This document shows positions 16,433 through 25,513 of a stretch of DNA of 64,000 bases, in pieces (within the stretch, counting starts at the first letter, position 1; every line of letters starts with the position of its first letter). The position numbers were made by a program, and so were the translations under genes. This DNA comes from Defluviitalea raffinosedens (GTDB lineage Bacteria; Bacillota; Clostridia; Lachnospirales; Defluviitaleaceae), in the NCBI RefSeq assembly GCF_016908775.1, contig NZ_JAFBEP010000004.1, positions 1 through 64,000 on the forward strand. Direction: 5' to 3'. Under the pieces are notes generated by a model. That model was not told where the DNA came from and ran no database searches. It saw nothing but the letters and a program-made list of their open reading frames with translations.

Positions 16433-18415
16433 TCACACTACCTGTTTTGCCAGTTTCTCTTTAATAAGTCCCTTGCGGTATGCATCTAAAAGCATTTCAA
16501 TATCACAGATTTGTGCAAATAATTTTTTTCCGTTATCTGTATCTTTGACTCTTTTCCTTTCTGCTTCCTGTTCCAAGATTTCATAAGTAGAAAGAATATC
16601 TTTTTCTTCTTGAATCGCCTTAATCGTAGATTCGAAAGGTTCATGGGATACCAATAGAAGGCCATATGAATTATATATGAGTGTATAGCCGGCAATGCCT
16701 GTATAAGCCTGATAAGCCTTTGAAAAACCTCCATCTATGACCAAAAGTTTTCCATTGGCTCTTATGGGACTTTCGCCTTTTTTAATACGCACAGGTACAT
16801 GGCCGTTTATGATATGCGACGTTTTGGGATCAAGCCCAAAATCTTCAAAAATCATATTGCAAACTTTCTCATCCATTAGTTCGTAGTAATAAAATTTTCT
16901 CTCTATATGAGTTTCCTTCTCTTCTATAAAATATCTTTCAAATACTGCCATTTTATCCTTTCCATATAGAGGAGAATCGCTTCCATTCCATAAATACCAT
17001 ATGATATCCATACCGTATAATTTGGCTTCTGGATCATTTTTATTAAAATAAGCTTCTCGTACCAAAACATCCAGCCGGTCTAACAGACTTTTACCGCTGT
17101 ATTCTTTTCCTGAGGCATCTAATTTTACTTTTTTAAAGGTTTTGTCTTTATTTAAAGGAATACAGCCATGATATAATAAATTAGAATTATACTTTAGATA
17201 CATACTTCCATTAGAAAGAAGAAACCTTACATGGCTTTGAAGCTTTTCACTATTTAGAAAAGAAGATTTAAGCTTCTCAATCAGTTCTTTTTCTTCAGGC
17301 ATCAGTTGATAAGGATTACTGGGGTCAATTGTCGGAAAATAAGTATCTTTTAATTTATACGTTTTACCGTTTAGCGTAATTACCCCTTCTTTATAATCGA
17401 TTTTATGGAGCAAAAGTCTCTCATCCATATTAAAATATGGGCGCCTTTTAATGATTTCTCCTTCCAGCTTAAATTGAATCATTGCAATCGCTTTATGCAT
17501 TTTTGCAATCAGTTTAGCATCTTTTTCATTGGCATCTTGATCAATAGCTTTAGGCATGAAGGCTAAACATTCGTCATCTTTATAATGCTCCATAGCAAAC
17601 GTAGCCAAAGGCAGTATGTTAATACCATAACCGTCTTCAACTGTATCTAAATTGGAATATCTGCAACATATTCTAAGAACATTGGCAATACATGCTTCGC
17701 TTCCTGCTGCTGCCCCCATCCAAACGATATCATGGTTGCCCCATTGGATATCTACAGAATGATAATTCATCAAGGTATCCATTATAAGATGGGCTCCCGG
17801 GCCTCTGTCATATATATCACCGATAATATGTAACCTGTCGATCACCAATCTCTGAATCAGCTTAGATAAAGCAATGATAAATTCTTTGGCCCTTCCCACG
17901 GATATGATGGTTTTGATGATTTCACTGTAATACTCTTCCTTATCCTGTCTGTCGGATTGCTCATGTAAAAGTTCTTCTATGATATACGAAAAATCCTCAG
18001 GCAGCGCTTTTCTTACTTTTGAGCGGGTATATTTTGATGACACGTATCTGCAAATTTCAACCAGCCTGTATAAAGTAATTTTGAACCAGTCTTCAATATT
18101 TTGCTCCTCTTTTAAAATGATTTCTAGTTTTTGCTCAGGATAATAGATCAGTGTTGAAAGACTTTTTATATCCTTTTGACTTAAAGTATTTCCGAATATC
18201 TCATTAATTTTTTGTTTTATAACCCCTGAACCATTTTTTAAAACATGATTAAATGCTTCATACTCTCCGTGAATATCCGTTAAGAAATGTTCTGTGCCTT
18301 TGGGAAGATTTAGAATGGCTTTCAAATTAATTATTTCTTTGCATGCAGATGCAATGGTCGGATACTTGGTTGATAGAAGTTCTAAATATTTTAAATCTTG
18401 ATCTGTATAAGACAT
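16433..18415 (-). CDS. fbp: fructose-1,6-bisphosphatase, class 3 (Firmicutes type)
   Basis: This 660-residue enzyme hydrolyses fructose 1,6-bisphosphate in gluconeogenesis. It belongs to the calcineurin-like metallophosphatase superfamily, not the classical FBPase fold. Metal-binding motifs are visible as LTDIHGEY near residue 45, [11 protein letters not shown] near 198 and GNHD near 220, with INGHVPV towards the C terminus. The length matches the class 3 enzymes of Bacillus and Clostridia. The start at 18415 follows AAGAAGGA. It is flanked by terminators on both sides and appears to be a single-gene unit. Confidence 0.95.
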   Translation of the reverse strand: MSYTDQDLKYLELLSTKYPTIASACKEIINLKAILNLPKGTEHFLTDIHGEYEAFNHVLKNGSGVIKQKINEIFGNTLSQKDIKSLSTLIYYPEQKLEIILKEEQNIEDWFKITLYRLVEICRYVSSKYTRSKVRKALPEDFSYIIEELLHEQSDRQDKEEYYSEIIKTIISVGRAKEFIIALSKLIQRLVIDRLHIIGDIYDRGPGAHLIMDTLMNYHSVDIQWGNHDIVWMGAAAGSEACIANVLRICCRYSNLDTVEDGYGINILPLATFAMEHYKDDECLAFMPKAIDQDANEKDAKLIAKMHKAIAMIQFKLEGEIIKRRPYFNMDERLLLHKIDYKEGVITLNGKTYKLKDTYFPTIDPSNPYQLMPEEKELIEKLKSSFLNSEKLQSHVRFLLSNGSMYLKYNSNLLYHGCIPLNKDKTFKKVKLDASGKEYSGKSLLDRLDVLVREAYFNKNDPEAKLYGMDIIWYLWNGSDSPLYGKDKMAVFERYFIEEKETHIERKFYYYELMDEKVCNMIFEDFGLDPKTSHIINGHVPVRIKKGESPIRANGKLLVIDGGFSKAYQAYTGIAGYTLIYNSYGLLLVSHEPFESTIKAIQEEKDILSTYEILEQEAERKRVKDTDNGKKLFAQICDIEMLLDAYRKGLIKEKLAKQVV

Positions 18416-18463
18416 GTCAATTCCTTCTTTCCATTCAATCTTTACATCAGCTCTTACAATTAG

Positions 18464-18472
18464 ATTATAACA
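18464..18472 (-). promoter_or_regulatory. possible extended -10 of fbp
   Basis: The minus strand reads TGTTATAAT, an extended -10 (TG-N-TATAAT), about 50 bases ahead of the fbp start. No good -35 is present. Confidence 0.4.
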
Positions 18473-18500
18473 TAAAAGAGTTAATAAAATTATCCTGCAT

Positions 18501-18525
18501 AAAAAAAGAACTACTTTTGTAGTCC
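18501..18525 (-). terminator. terminator of the 65-residue gene
   Basis: The seven-pair stem GGACTAC/GTAGTTC (one G-U pair) with an AAAA loop is followed by seven T on the minus strand. Confidence 0.8.
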
Positions 18526-18526
18526 T

Positions 18527-18724
18527 TTATCCTTCTCTTACAGAATGAATGTACTGACTAATTTGACTCATCTCTTCCTGATTATTTGTAAAAATTGTAT
18601 CTGTTTTTTCGGTTTCAAAATTTTTAAGATATATTTTCATTGTACCGTTTTCATTTTCTGTACGGATACATCGGTAACCTTGTTCATACATTTCTTTTAA
18701 ACTTTCCAAAGTATTATTATTCAA
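18527..18724 (-). CDS. small protein of unknown function, 65 residues
   Basis: I do not recognise a family. The product is small, soluble and acidic, with an N-terminal helix rich in polar residues (NNNTLESLKEMYEQGY), a beta-like central part (RCIRTENENGTMKIYL) and a C-terminal helix. TTG 18724 is the likely start because AAAGGAG lies 8 bases upstream of it; the two ATGs further upstream overlap or precede that ribosome site. It has its own terminator and lies between fbp and the divergent CBS-ACT gene. Confidence 0.6.
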   Translation of the reverse strand: MNNNTLESLKEMYEQGYRCIRTENENGTMKIYLKNFETEKTDTIFTNNQEEMSQISQYIHSVREG

Positions 18725-18913
18725 GTGATCATCTCCTTTTAACATTATCATAACAATAATCCATCATTACTATTCATAAAGAAGAAAATTACAGTTTACC
18801 GTAAAAATTTTATGTATATTGAAATAATTTTCTATTATAATAGAGCAATTTGTGATATAATATAAATAACCCTTTAAAAAATTAAATTACATATTACGAT
18901 TGGGGGCATTGCT

Positions 18914-19555
18914 ATGTATGTTAAAAACAGAATGAATACCAATGTAATTACGATCACCGAAGATGCTTCTATTTCTAAGGCATTTAATTTAATGATGGAA
19001 CATGGCTATTCTCAGCTTCCTGTAGTTAGAGACGGCAAATTAGTTGGCCTTGTTACAGAAAAAGTTCTTACTGAAGTTAGCCCATCCAAAGCCACTTCTT
19101 TAAGTGTCTATGAAATAAATTATCTTCTTTCAAAAACAAAGGTTAAAGATATAATGATTACTGACGTAATTACAGTAAATCCGGATATGCTCATTGAAGA
19201 AGCAGCTGTTATATTAAGAAGTAACGATATAGGTTCCCTTCCGGTTGTTATAGATAACAATGAACTTGTTGGAATCTTAACCCGTACAGACATATTTGAT
19301 GCCTTTATTGAGTTCCTTGGAGCCAATGATCCTGGAACCAGAATTTCTCTTGAAGTAAAAGATGAATTAGGTACCTTAGCAGATATTGCAAGTATTATTA
19401 AGCAATACGGTATCAATATTCAACACGTCAGCAATTATTCTGTAAAAGAAGGTCAAAGTGAAATCATTATTCGTTTGAATACAACGGATGTCGATGATTT
19501 GATTGCTTCCTTGCAAAATCGAGGATATAATATTTTATCAATAATCAAAAAATAA
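18914..19555 (+). CDS. CBS-pair and ACT domain protein (AcuB-like)
   Basis: This 213-residue protein has two CBS motifs (about 1-60 and 70-130) and a C-terminal ACT domain (about 138-213, RISLEVKDELGTLADIASIIKQYGINI). CBS pairs usually bind adenosine nucleotides and ACT domains small ligands such as amino acids, so it is probably a ligand-sensing regulator. The order matches Bacillus AcuB, but no acetoin genes are nearby and that name should not be taken as function. GGGGG precedes the ATG. It converges on the LIV transporter genes with a shared terminator, so a link with amino-acid uptake is only positional. Confidence 0.85.
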   Translation: MYVKNRMNTNVITITEDASISKAFNLMMEHGYSQLPVVRDGKLVGLVTEKVLTEVSPSKATSLSVYEINYLLSKTKVKDIMITDVITVNPDMLIEEAAVILRSNDIGSLPVVIDNNELVGILTRTDIFDAFIEFLGANDPGTRISLEVKDELGTLADIASIIKQYGINIQHVSNYSVKEGQSEIIIRLNTTDVDDLIASLQNRGYNILSIIKK

Positions 19556-19579
19556 AAAGAAGGCATATGCCTTCTTTTT
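19554..19579. terminator. bidirectional terminator between CBS-ACT gene and livF
   Basis: The perfect palindrome has core AAGAAGGCATATGCCTTCTT with A- and T-runs on its sides and touches both stop codons. Confidence 0.85.
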
Positions 19580-20280
19580 TAGCCTAAATAAGCTTTTCTA
19601 ACATTTTCATTTCCAAGAAGTTCTTTAGCATTTCCTTCTAAAACGACTTTTCCGGTTTCGAGAACATAAGCCCTGTTAGCAATGGATAAAGCCATATTGG
19701 CATTTTGCTCAACCAGTAATATGGTAGTTCCGGCTGCATTGATCTCCTGAATGATATTAAAAATTTCCTGAACTAAAATAGGTGCCAATCCCATTGAAGG
19801 CTCATCCATTAATAAAAGTTTTGGCTTAGACATCAATGCTCTGCCAATGGCAAGCATCTGTTGTTCTCCACCACTCATGGTACCTGCCAACTGATTAATC
19901 CTTTCTTTTAAGCGAGGAAACTTTTCAAACACCATTTCAATCATATTATTTGTTTCTTCTTTATTATTTCTGGTATAAGCGCCCATTTGCAAATTTTCCA
20001 ATACAGTCATTTGTGCAAAAATTCTTCGTCCTTCTGGTACATGAGCAATTCCCATTTTTAATATTTCATGGGGTTCAATTTTATTGATCGATTGATTTTG
20101 AAATTTAATTTCTCCGGTTTTTGCCCTTAACAATCCGGAAATTGTATGAAGAATTGTGGTCTTACCTGCGCCATTGGCACCAATTAAAGTTACGATTTCT
20201 CCTTCATCAACATGAAAAGAAACGTCTTTAATAGCATGTATTGCTCCATAATATACATTGATTCCATTTACTGTTAGCAT
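19579..20280 (-). CDS. livF: LIV-type ABC transporter ATPase LivF
   Basis: This 233-residue ATPase has Walker A GANGAGKTT (about 34-42), signature MSGGEQQ, Walker B LLLMDEPS and the switch histidine replaced by the LLVEQN stretch usual for LivF. It powers import together with LivG. The gene is the last of the order livJ-livH-livM-livG-livF, which has one binding protein, two permeases and two ATPases. The ligand is likely a branched-chain or other hydrophobic amino acid, but related systems carry urea or amides, so specificity is not proven. Confidence 0.93.
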   Translation of the reverse strand: MLTVNGINVYYGAIHAIKDVSFHVDEGEIVTLIGANGAGKTTILHTISGLLRAKTGEIKFQNQSINKIEPHEILKMGIAHVPEGRRIFAQMTVLENLQMGAYTRNNKEETNNMIEMVFEKFPRLKERINQLAGTMSGGEQQMLAIGRALMSKPKLLLMDEPSMGLAPILVQEIFNIIQEINAAGTTILLVEQNANMALSIANRAYVLETGKVVLEGNAKELLGNENVRKAYLG

Positions 20281-20289
20281 TTTTACCTC

Positions 20290-21048
20290 CTACTCTCCTA
20301 AGTAAGCCCCGATAACTTTCTTATTTTTCTTGATTTCCTCAGGAGTACCAGTTGCAATAATCATTCCATAATCAATTACAACTATTTTTTCACAAATTCC
20401 CATAACCAAACTCATATCATGCTCAATAAGCAGTATGGCTATTTTAAATTTGTCTCGAATAAAATGAATGGTTTCCATTAACTCTTTTGTTTCATTAGGA
20501 TTCATTCCTGCTGCAGGCTCGTCAAGTAACAGCAATTTAGGATCTGCCGCTAAAGCTCTTGCAATTTCTAATTTTCTTTGCTGGCCATAAGGAAGATTTT
20601 TTGCTGTTAGATAGGCTGCTTGATCCATATCAAAAAGTTTTAATAATTCTAATGCTTTTTCGTGAATTTCCTTTTCTTCCTTCCAATATGAAGGCAGTCT
20701 AAATATCCCCGCACCAATTGAGTATTTCATCTTATGATGGAAGGCCATCTTAACATTGTCAATAACGGACAAATCTTTAAACAATCTTATGTTCTGAAAT
20801 GTCCTTGAAATACCCTTCTGTACGATTTCATAAGGCTTTTTCCCGACAATATTCTCCCCATCTAGATTAATAATGCCTTCTGTTGGAAGATATACTCCTG
20901 TAAGTAAATTAAAAACAGTAGTTTTTCCGGCACCATTAGGTCCAATTAGCCCCATAAGTTGCTGTTCTTCAATCTTTATGTTAAAATCTCCAACTGCTCT
21001 TAATCCACCAAAAGTAATCCCTAAGTCCTTAGTTTCTAGCAATGCCAT
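20290..21048 (-). CDS. livG: LIV-type ABC transporter ATPase LivG
   Basis: This 252-residue partner ATPase has Walker A GPNGAGKTT (about 36-44), the LivG-type signature YGQQRKLEIARAL, Walker B LLLLDEPAAGM and the switch IEHDM. Nine bases separate it from livF. The LivG type has an extra insert after Walker A (here IFRLPSYWKEEKEIHEKA), which is present. Confidence 0.94.
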   Translation of the reverse strand: MALLETKDLGITFGGLRAVGDFNIKIEEQQLMGLIGPNGAGKTTVFNLLTGVYLPTEGIINLDGENIVGKKPYEIVQKGISRTFQNIRLFKDLSVIDNVKMAFHHKMKYSIGAGIFRLPSYWKEEKEIHEKALELLKLFDMDQAAYLTAKNLPYGQQRKLEIARALAADPKLLLLDEPAAGMNPNETKELMETIHFIRDKFKIAILLIEHDMSLVMGICEKIVVIDYGMIIATGTPEEIKKNKKVIGAYLGE

Positions 21049-21050
21049 AG

Positions 21051-22046
21051 CTATTCACTCCTTCCATGGCTATTAGGAGTAGTATTTATTGCTTTCTGCT
21101 TTATATTCAACAATCCCATAAGAGAAAACTCTTTTTTGCCGAAAAGACCTTCCGGTCTAAAGATCATCATAATTACAAGTATAATGGAATAAATCAGCAT
21201 ACGCCAATCTGCAAAATCAATTAATAACTGCGGCAAAATCGTTAAAACAATTGCCGCTACTATTGAGCCCGTTAAACTTCCCATGCCACCTAATACGACA
21301 AAAATCAGTATTTCTATAGATCTCATAAAATCAAAACTTCCCGGGTCCAAAACAGTATAATAATGGGCATATAATCCACCACCAATTCCTGCAAAAAGGG
21401 CAGCTAATGAAAAAGCGAAATTCTTATAAAAAGTTGTAGGTATACCAACTGACTCAGCCGCAATTTCATCTTCACGAATAGAAATAATAGCCCGTCCATG
21501 TCTCGAATTAATTAAAGTATATATGATTGCTACAATAATGACTGTAATCCAATATACAGAATTAAAGCTCGTAAGCAATGGAATTCCTTTTAATCCTCTT
21601 GCTCCGCCAGTGATTTTTAAATTTAAAATAATTACTCTGATAATTTCTCCAAAAGCTAAAGTAATAATAGCAAGATAATCGCCTTTTAACCTAAGCGCAG
21701 GTACCCCTACAAGAATACCAAAAATTCCTGCAACGATTCCACCTATTAGCAAAGAAACAATGAGTTGAAGCGTATCAGGCAAATTCATATGCGCAGTACA
21801 TATTGCTGAAACATAAGCACCAACTGCCATAAAGCCTGCATGGCCTAAAGCAAGCTGACCTAAATACCCTGTAGCCAAGTTTAAACTCACAGCTAAAATA
21901 ATATTGATACCAATACTTATTACAATAACTTCGTAATAACTATTGATGATTCCTGTCTTCATGAGCAGAGTTAACAAAGCGTAAATAACTATGATAGCTC
22001 CGATGTTTATGAAATATGACTTTAATCTATTTTTCATTCTGCTCAC
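21051..22046 (-). CDS. livM: LIV-type ABC permease LivM
   Basis: This 331-residue integral membrane permease has about 8-10 hydrophobic helices and the conserved stretch GYLGQLALGHAGFMAVGAY. The GTG at 22046 abuts the livH stop and has AAGGAG 9 bases upstream; ATG 22037 with AGGTGA is a possible alternative. It pairs with LivH to form the channel. Confidence 0.92.
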   Translation of the reverse strand: MSRMKNRLKSYFINIGAIIVIYALLTLLMKTGIINSYYEVIVISIGINIILAVSLNLATGYLGQLALGHAGFMAVGAYVSAICTAHMNLPDTLQLIVSLLIGGIVAGIFGILVGVPALRLKGDYLAIITLAFGEIIRVIILNLKITGGARGLKGIPLLTSFNSVYWITVIIVAIIYTLINSRHGRAIISIREDEIAAESVGIPTTFYKNFAFSLAALFAGIGGGLYAHYYTVLDPGSFDFMRSIEILIFVVLGGMGSLTGSIVAAIVLTILPQLLIDFADWRMLIYSIILVIMMIFRPEGLFGKKEFSLMGLLNIKQKAINTTPNSHGRSE

Positions 22047-22922
22047 CTACACTTTCTCCTTAACATTTTTGCCGAATATTCCAGAAGGTTTTAAGCTTAA
22101 TACAAGTATGAGTATCCCAAAAACAACCGCATCTGCCATTTGACTGGATATATATCCTTTTGTAAAGCTCTCAGCAATTCCCATAATAAATCCACCCAGC
22201 ATAGCTCCAGGAATGATACCAATTCCCCCAAGAACTGCTGCCACAAATGCTTTTAATCCCGGCATCATACCCATGAAAGGATCGATTTGTGGATAAGCCG
22301 TACTGTATAAAATTCCTCCAACAGCTGCCAGAGCTGAACCAATAGCAAAAGTAATGGATATGGTAGTATTTACGTTAATACCCATCAATTGTGCAGCTCC
22401 TTGATCTTCAGATACTGCACGCATAGCTTTTCCTGTTTTAGTTTTCTTTACGAATAAATCGAGAGCTACCATTAATAGAGCAGATATAATGATTGTAATA
22501 ATAGTCACTCTGCTTATTTGAATAGAACCTAAAGAAATCGGTGTGGGATCAATAAGCACAGGAAAAGGTTTTGGATTGCCTCCAAAAATTTTAAAGAATA
22601 AATTTTCTAGGAACAAACTCACTCCAATGGCAGTAATAAGTGCAGATATTCTTGGAGCATTTCGTAGCGGTTTATATGCGATGCGTTCAATCAAAATTCC
22701 AGAAATCAAACATGCCAATATAGCTATGATGACAGCCAACCAAATAGGAACATTAAGCGTAAGCAACGCAACAAAAGTAATATATGCGCCCATCATAATA
22801 ATGTCTCCATGGGCAAAATTAATTAATTTAATGATTCCGTATACCATTGTATACCCTAATGCAATTAGTGCATAGATGCTTCCTACATGTATACCATTAA
22901 TTAACTGCTGTAAAAATGTCAT
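22047..22922 (-). CDS. livH: LIV-type ABC permease LivH
   Basis: This 291-residue membrane permease has about 8 hydrophobic helices and the LivH hallmark GYTMVYGIIKLINFAHGD near the N terminus. AAGGAGG precedes the ATG. It is separated from the binding-protein gene by a hairpin at 22951-22974 that may lower permease expression relative to the binding protein. Confidence 0.93.
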   Translation of the reverse strand: MTFLQQLINGIHVGSIYALIALGYTMVYGIIKLINFAHGDIIMMGAYITFVALLTLNVPIWLAVIIAILACLISGILIERIAYKPLRNAPRISALITAIGVSLFLENLFFKIFGGNPKPFPVLIDPTPISLGSIQISRVTIITIIISALLMVALDLFVKKTKTGKAMRAVSEDQGAAQLMGINVNTTISITFAIGSALAAVGGILYSTAYPQIDPFMGMMPGLKAFVAAVLGGIGIIPGAMLGGFIMGIAESFTKGYISSQMADAVVFGILILVLSLKPSGIFGKNVKEKV

Positions 22923-22950
22923 GTGCTGCCCTCCTTGCGATAAAGTAGAT

Positions 22951-22974
22951 AAAGGGAGAATCTCTTCTCCCTTT
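22951..22974 (-). terminator. attenuator-like hairpin between livJ and livH
   Basis: The ten-pair stem AAAGGGAGAA/TTCTCCCTTT has a 4-base loop directly after the livJ stop. On the minus strand only a short U stretch follows, so partial termination or 3'-end protection of the livJ message is more likely than a full stop. Confidence 0.65.
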
Positions 22975-22977
22975 TTA

Positions 22978-24144
22978 CTAAAGACTCATTTTTGTAAATA
23001 ATGTATTATTTCCGTTTTCTATTTTAATAATAGATACCTCTTTTACTGGATTTCTATTTTCATCAAAGGTAATTTTTCCAGTAACTGAAGTAATATCCGT
23101 TTCAGCCAAAGCTTTTACTACAGCATCTTTATCCGTTGATCCTGCTTTTTCAATAGCTGCTGCTAAAATCTTCATCGCATCATATCCTAAAGCAGCGAAG
23201 CTAACAGGATCTTCATTATACTTTTCTTTATAAACTTTTAAGAAGTTTTGAACTTCTTCTGCAGCATCATCTGTTGAATAGTGGTTGCAGAAATAAGCAC
23301 CTTCAACAGCATCAGGATTTACACCTATTACACCATCCCAACCATCTGCACCAAGAAGTGTTGCTGTAATACCAACTTCTTTAGCTTGCTGTGCAATAAG
23401 ACCTACTCTATTATAGTAATCAGGGATGAACAATACATCTGGTCCTTGACTTTTTACATTGGTAAGAACTGCTTTAAAGTCTTTGTCATCTCCATTGTAA
23501 CCTTCAAAGCTTACAACTTGAGTACCATAACCTTCTACAGCTTCTTTAAAAGCTTCTGCAACGCCTACAGAATAGTCGTCTGCTGTATTATAAATAATGG
23601 CTGCTTTGGATGCTCCTAATTCTTCTACAGCAAATTTTGCCATAACTTCCCCTTGATATGGATCAATGAAACAAGCACGGAAAATATTTGGTCCAGCACT
23701 TGTAACTTCCAAAGCTGTAGCTGTTGGAGTAATCATGGGAATGCCATCTTTTGCTGCTAGTGGTGTAACGGTTAAAGTTGGTTTACTTGTAACAGCGCCT
23801 ACGATGGCATCAACTTTATCATTACTTGTTAATTTCTTATAGGCATTTACAGCTTCTGTCGGATCGCCTTTATCATCATAGACAACATATTGGATTTGCT
23901 TTCCCAGAAGACCACCATTGGCATTAATTTCTTCAATGGCCAATTTTACTCCGTTGTCAGCTGCAACCCCATAAACGGCTACATCACCTGTTAATGGAGC
24001 GATGCCACCAATTTTTATTACATCTGCATTTGCACCTGAACTCTCTGAACCCTGTGAGCTGCTACCTGTATTTCCACAGCCTACAAGACTAGAAAGCATA
24101 ATGCCTCCGACTAATAGCATTGACATAAATTTCTTTGCTTTCAT
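22978..24144 (-). CDS. livJ: LIV-type ABC substrate-binding lipoprotein
   Basis: This 388-residue extracellular binding protein has a lipoprotein signal peptide (MKAKKFMSMLLVGGI, lipobox LSSLVGC with the lipidated cysteine near residue 23). A serine-rich linker and a periplasmic-binding-protein type 1 fold follow (IKIGGIAPLTGDVAVYG). ATG 24144 is chosen since AAGGAGG precedes it by 8 bases and the upstream in-frame ATG has no site. As the first gene it has a promoter at 24229-24257. Confidence 0.92.
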   Translation of the reverse strand: MKAKKFMSMLLVGGIMLSSLVGCGNTGSSSQGSESSGANADVIKIGGIAPLTGDVAVYGVAADNGVKLAIEEINANGGLLGKQIQYVVYDDKGDPTEAVNAYKKLTSNDKVDAIVGAVTSKPTLTVTPLAAKDGIPMITPTATALEVTSAGPNIFRACFIDPYQGEVMAKFAVEELGASKAAIIYNTADDYSVGVAEAFKEAVEGYGTQVVSFEGYNGDDKDFKAVLTNVKSQGPDVLFIPDYYNRVGLIAQQAKEVGITATLLGADGWDGVIGVNPDAVEGAYFCNHYSTDDAAEEVQNFLKVYKEKYNEDPVSFAALGYDAMKILAAAIEKAGSTDKDAVVKALAETDITSVTGKITFDENRNPVKEVSIIKIENGNNTLFTKMSL

Positions 24145-24228
24145 CTCAGTTTCCTCCTTATTCATTTAGATTTTTTTATGAAATACTAATTAATAAATAT
24201 TGTATTTCGTCTTTTATTCATATATGAG

Positions 24229-24257
24229 ATTATATAACTAATAACTTGCAATTTCAA
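24229..24257 (-). promoter_or_regulatory. liv operon promoter
   Basis: The minus strand reads TTGAAA (24257-24252), 17 bases, then TATAAT (24234-24229). The leader to the livJ start is about 85 bases. Confidence 0.7.
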
Positions 24258-24266
24258 GAATTATTT

Positions 24267-24295
24267 TTGACAATTCAATATAAATCTTTTATTAT
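24267..24295 (+). promoter_or_regulatory. promoter of the RNase H-like gene
   Basis: TTGACA (24267-24272), 17 bases, then TATTAT (24290-24295). It is divergent from the liv promoter, with only about ten bases between the two -35 elements, so the promoters may influence each other. Confidence 0.65.
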
Positions 24296-24381
24296 GCTAA
24301 AATGATGCTGTAATATTGCATTAAAATAATACTTATGATAGATTTAGAACGATAAAACTAAAGAATGAACAGGAGCCGCAT

Positions 24382-25503
24382 ATGATTGAAATATATAAAC
24401 CTTTTACCCATTCTTTTAATATACAAAAGTATTTCCCTCATTGCAGAAATGAAAAGATTATTTTATTTGATATTGAAACTACGGGATTTTCCCGTTATCA
24501 GTCGTATTTGTATTTAATTGGTTGCATTTACTTTAAAGACAACACATGGATATTGCATCAATTTTTTTCTGAATCCCCTAAAGATGAAATAGAATTACTA
24601 ATGAATTTTTTTCAGTTATGTAATTCATTTGAATATATCATTCATTTTAATGGCAATACATTTGATATTCCTTACTTAGAAGAAAAAGCTTCTACATTGA
24701 ACATAATCAGTCCATTGAAAAAACTTAAATCTATAGATATTCTAAAAGATATTCGTCCTTTTCAAAATATCTTTGGTCTGCAAAATTGCAGGCTAAAAAC
24801 CATAGAGTATTTTCTTAAAATCAATAGGCTTGACACTTATGCTGGTGGAGAATTGATCGGTCAATATTATGATTACCTCAAAAGTAAAAATGAATCTCTT
24901 AAAAATAATTTATTGCTGCATAATGAAGAGGATCTTTATGGACTTATAGAAATATTTAAAATATATGATTATATTTCATTTATCAAACAGATCACACAAC
25001 CAAATTTTATTACAGATGTTCAATGTACAGACCTAAGTAAAGATAAACTTATATTTGCAATAGAAGTATCCAATAATTCTCCTCTATCTCTGACACTAAA
25101 AAATGAAAACTGGACGTGTAATATTTATGAAAAAAAGTCACTCATTCGATTTGAAATATTATTGCTCAATACGACCTTATATCATTATTTCCAGAATTAT
25201 AAAGAATACTACTATATCCCTGAATTAGATGAAGCCATTCACAAATCTGTCGGTTCTTTTTTGCCTAAAGAAAAGAGAAAGCCTGCTTCTGCTTCAAATT
25301 GTTACATTAAAAAAACAGGGTTATTTCTTCAAATAATGACTGACAATATCAATTTACCCATATTTAGAGAAAATATTAGTTCTAAGAAAAAATATATTCA
25401 TATTGAACCTGACAAATTCATATGTATAAAAGATCAGTTGATCAACCTTGCAGTCGAATTTTTCAAAACCATCATCCCTCAAACAGAAAAGGCTCGTTTA
25501 TAG
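24382..25503 (+). CDS. RNase H-like (YprB-type) predicted exonuclease
   Basis: This 373-residue protein has an N-terminal RNase H-fold (DEDD) exonuclease domain (about 25-210). Candidate acidic residues lie in LFDIETTG (about 28-35), HFNGNTFDIPYLE (about 92-104) and HNEEDLYGL (about 181-189), which matches the order of the RNase_H_2/YprB family. The C-terminal 150 residues are not recognised. The substrate is unknown; nuclease activity is predicted from the motifs only. The ribosome site is AGGAG. It converges on a beta-CASP RNase gene. Confidence 0.78.
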   Translation: MIEIYKPFTHSFNIQKYFPHCRNEKIILFDIETTGFSRYQSYLYLIGCIYFKDNTWILHQFFSESPKDEIELLMNFFQLCNSFEYIIHFNGNTFDIPYLEEKASTLNIISPLKKLKSIDILKDIRPFQNIFGLQNCRLKTIEYFLKINRLDTYAGGELIGQYYDYLKSKNESLKNNLLLHNEEDLYGLIEIFKIYDYISFIKQITQPNFITDVQCTDLSKDKLIFAIEVSNNSPLSLTLKNENWTCNIYEKKSLIRFEILLLNTTLYHYFQNYKEYYYIPELDEAIHKSVGSFLPKEKRKPASASNCYIKKTGLFLQIMTDNINLPIFRENISSKKKYIHIEPDKFICIKDQLINLAVEFFKTIIPQTEKARL

Positions 25504-25513
25504 CGAGCCTTTT
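25487..25513. terminator. bidirectional terminator between the two nuclease genes
   Basis: The 10-pair stem AAAAGGCTCG/CGAGCCTTTT has a 7-base loop that contains both stop codons. Confidence 0.85.

Noticed and set aside
18836-18861. Two TATAAT-like hexamers ahead of the CBS-ACT gene
   Set aside because: Neither has a credible -35 at 16-18 bases, so I did not call a promoter.
18914-19555. CBS-ACT protein as an acetoin utilisation protein
   Set aside because: Only the domain order agrees with AcuB; no acetoin genes are present, so the functional name is not supported.
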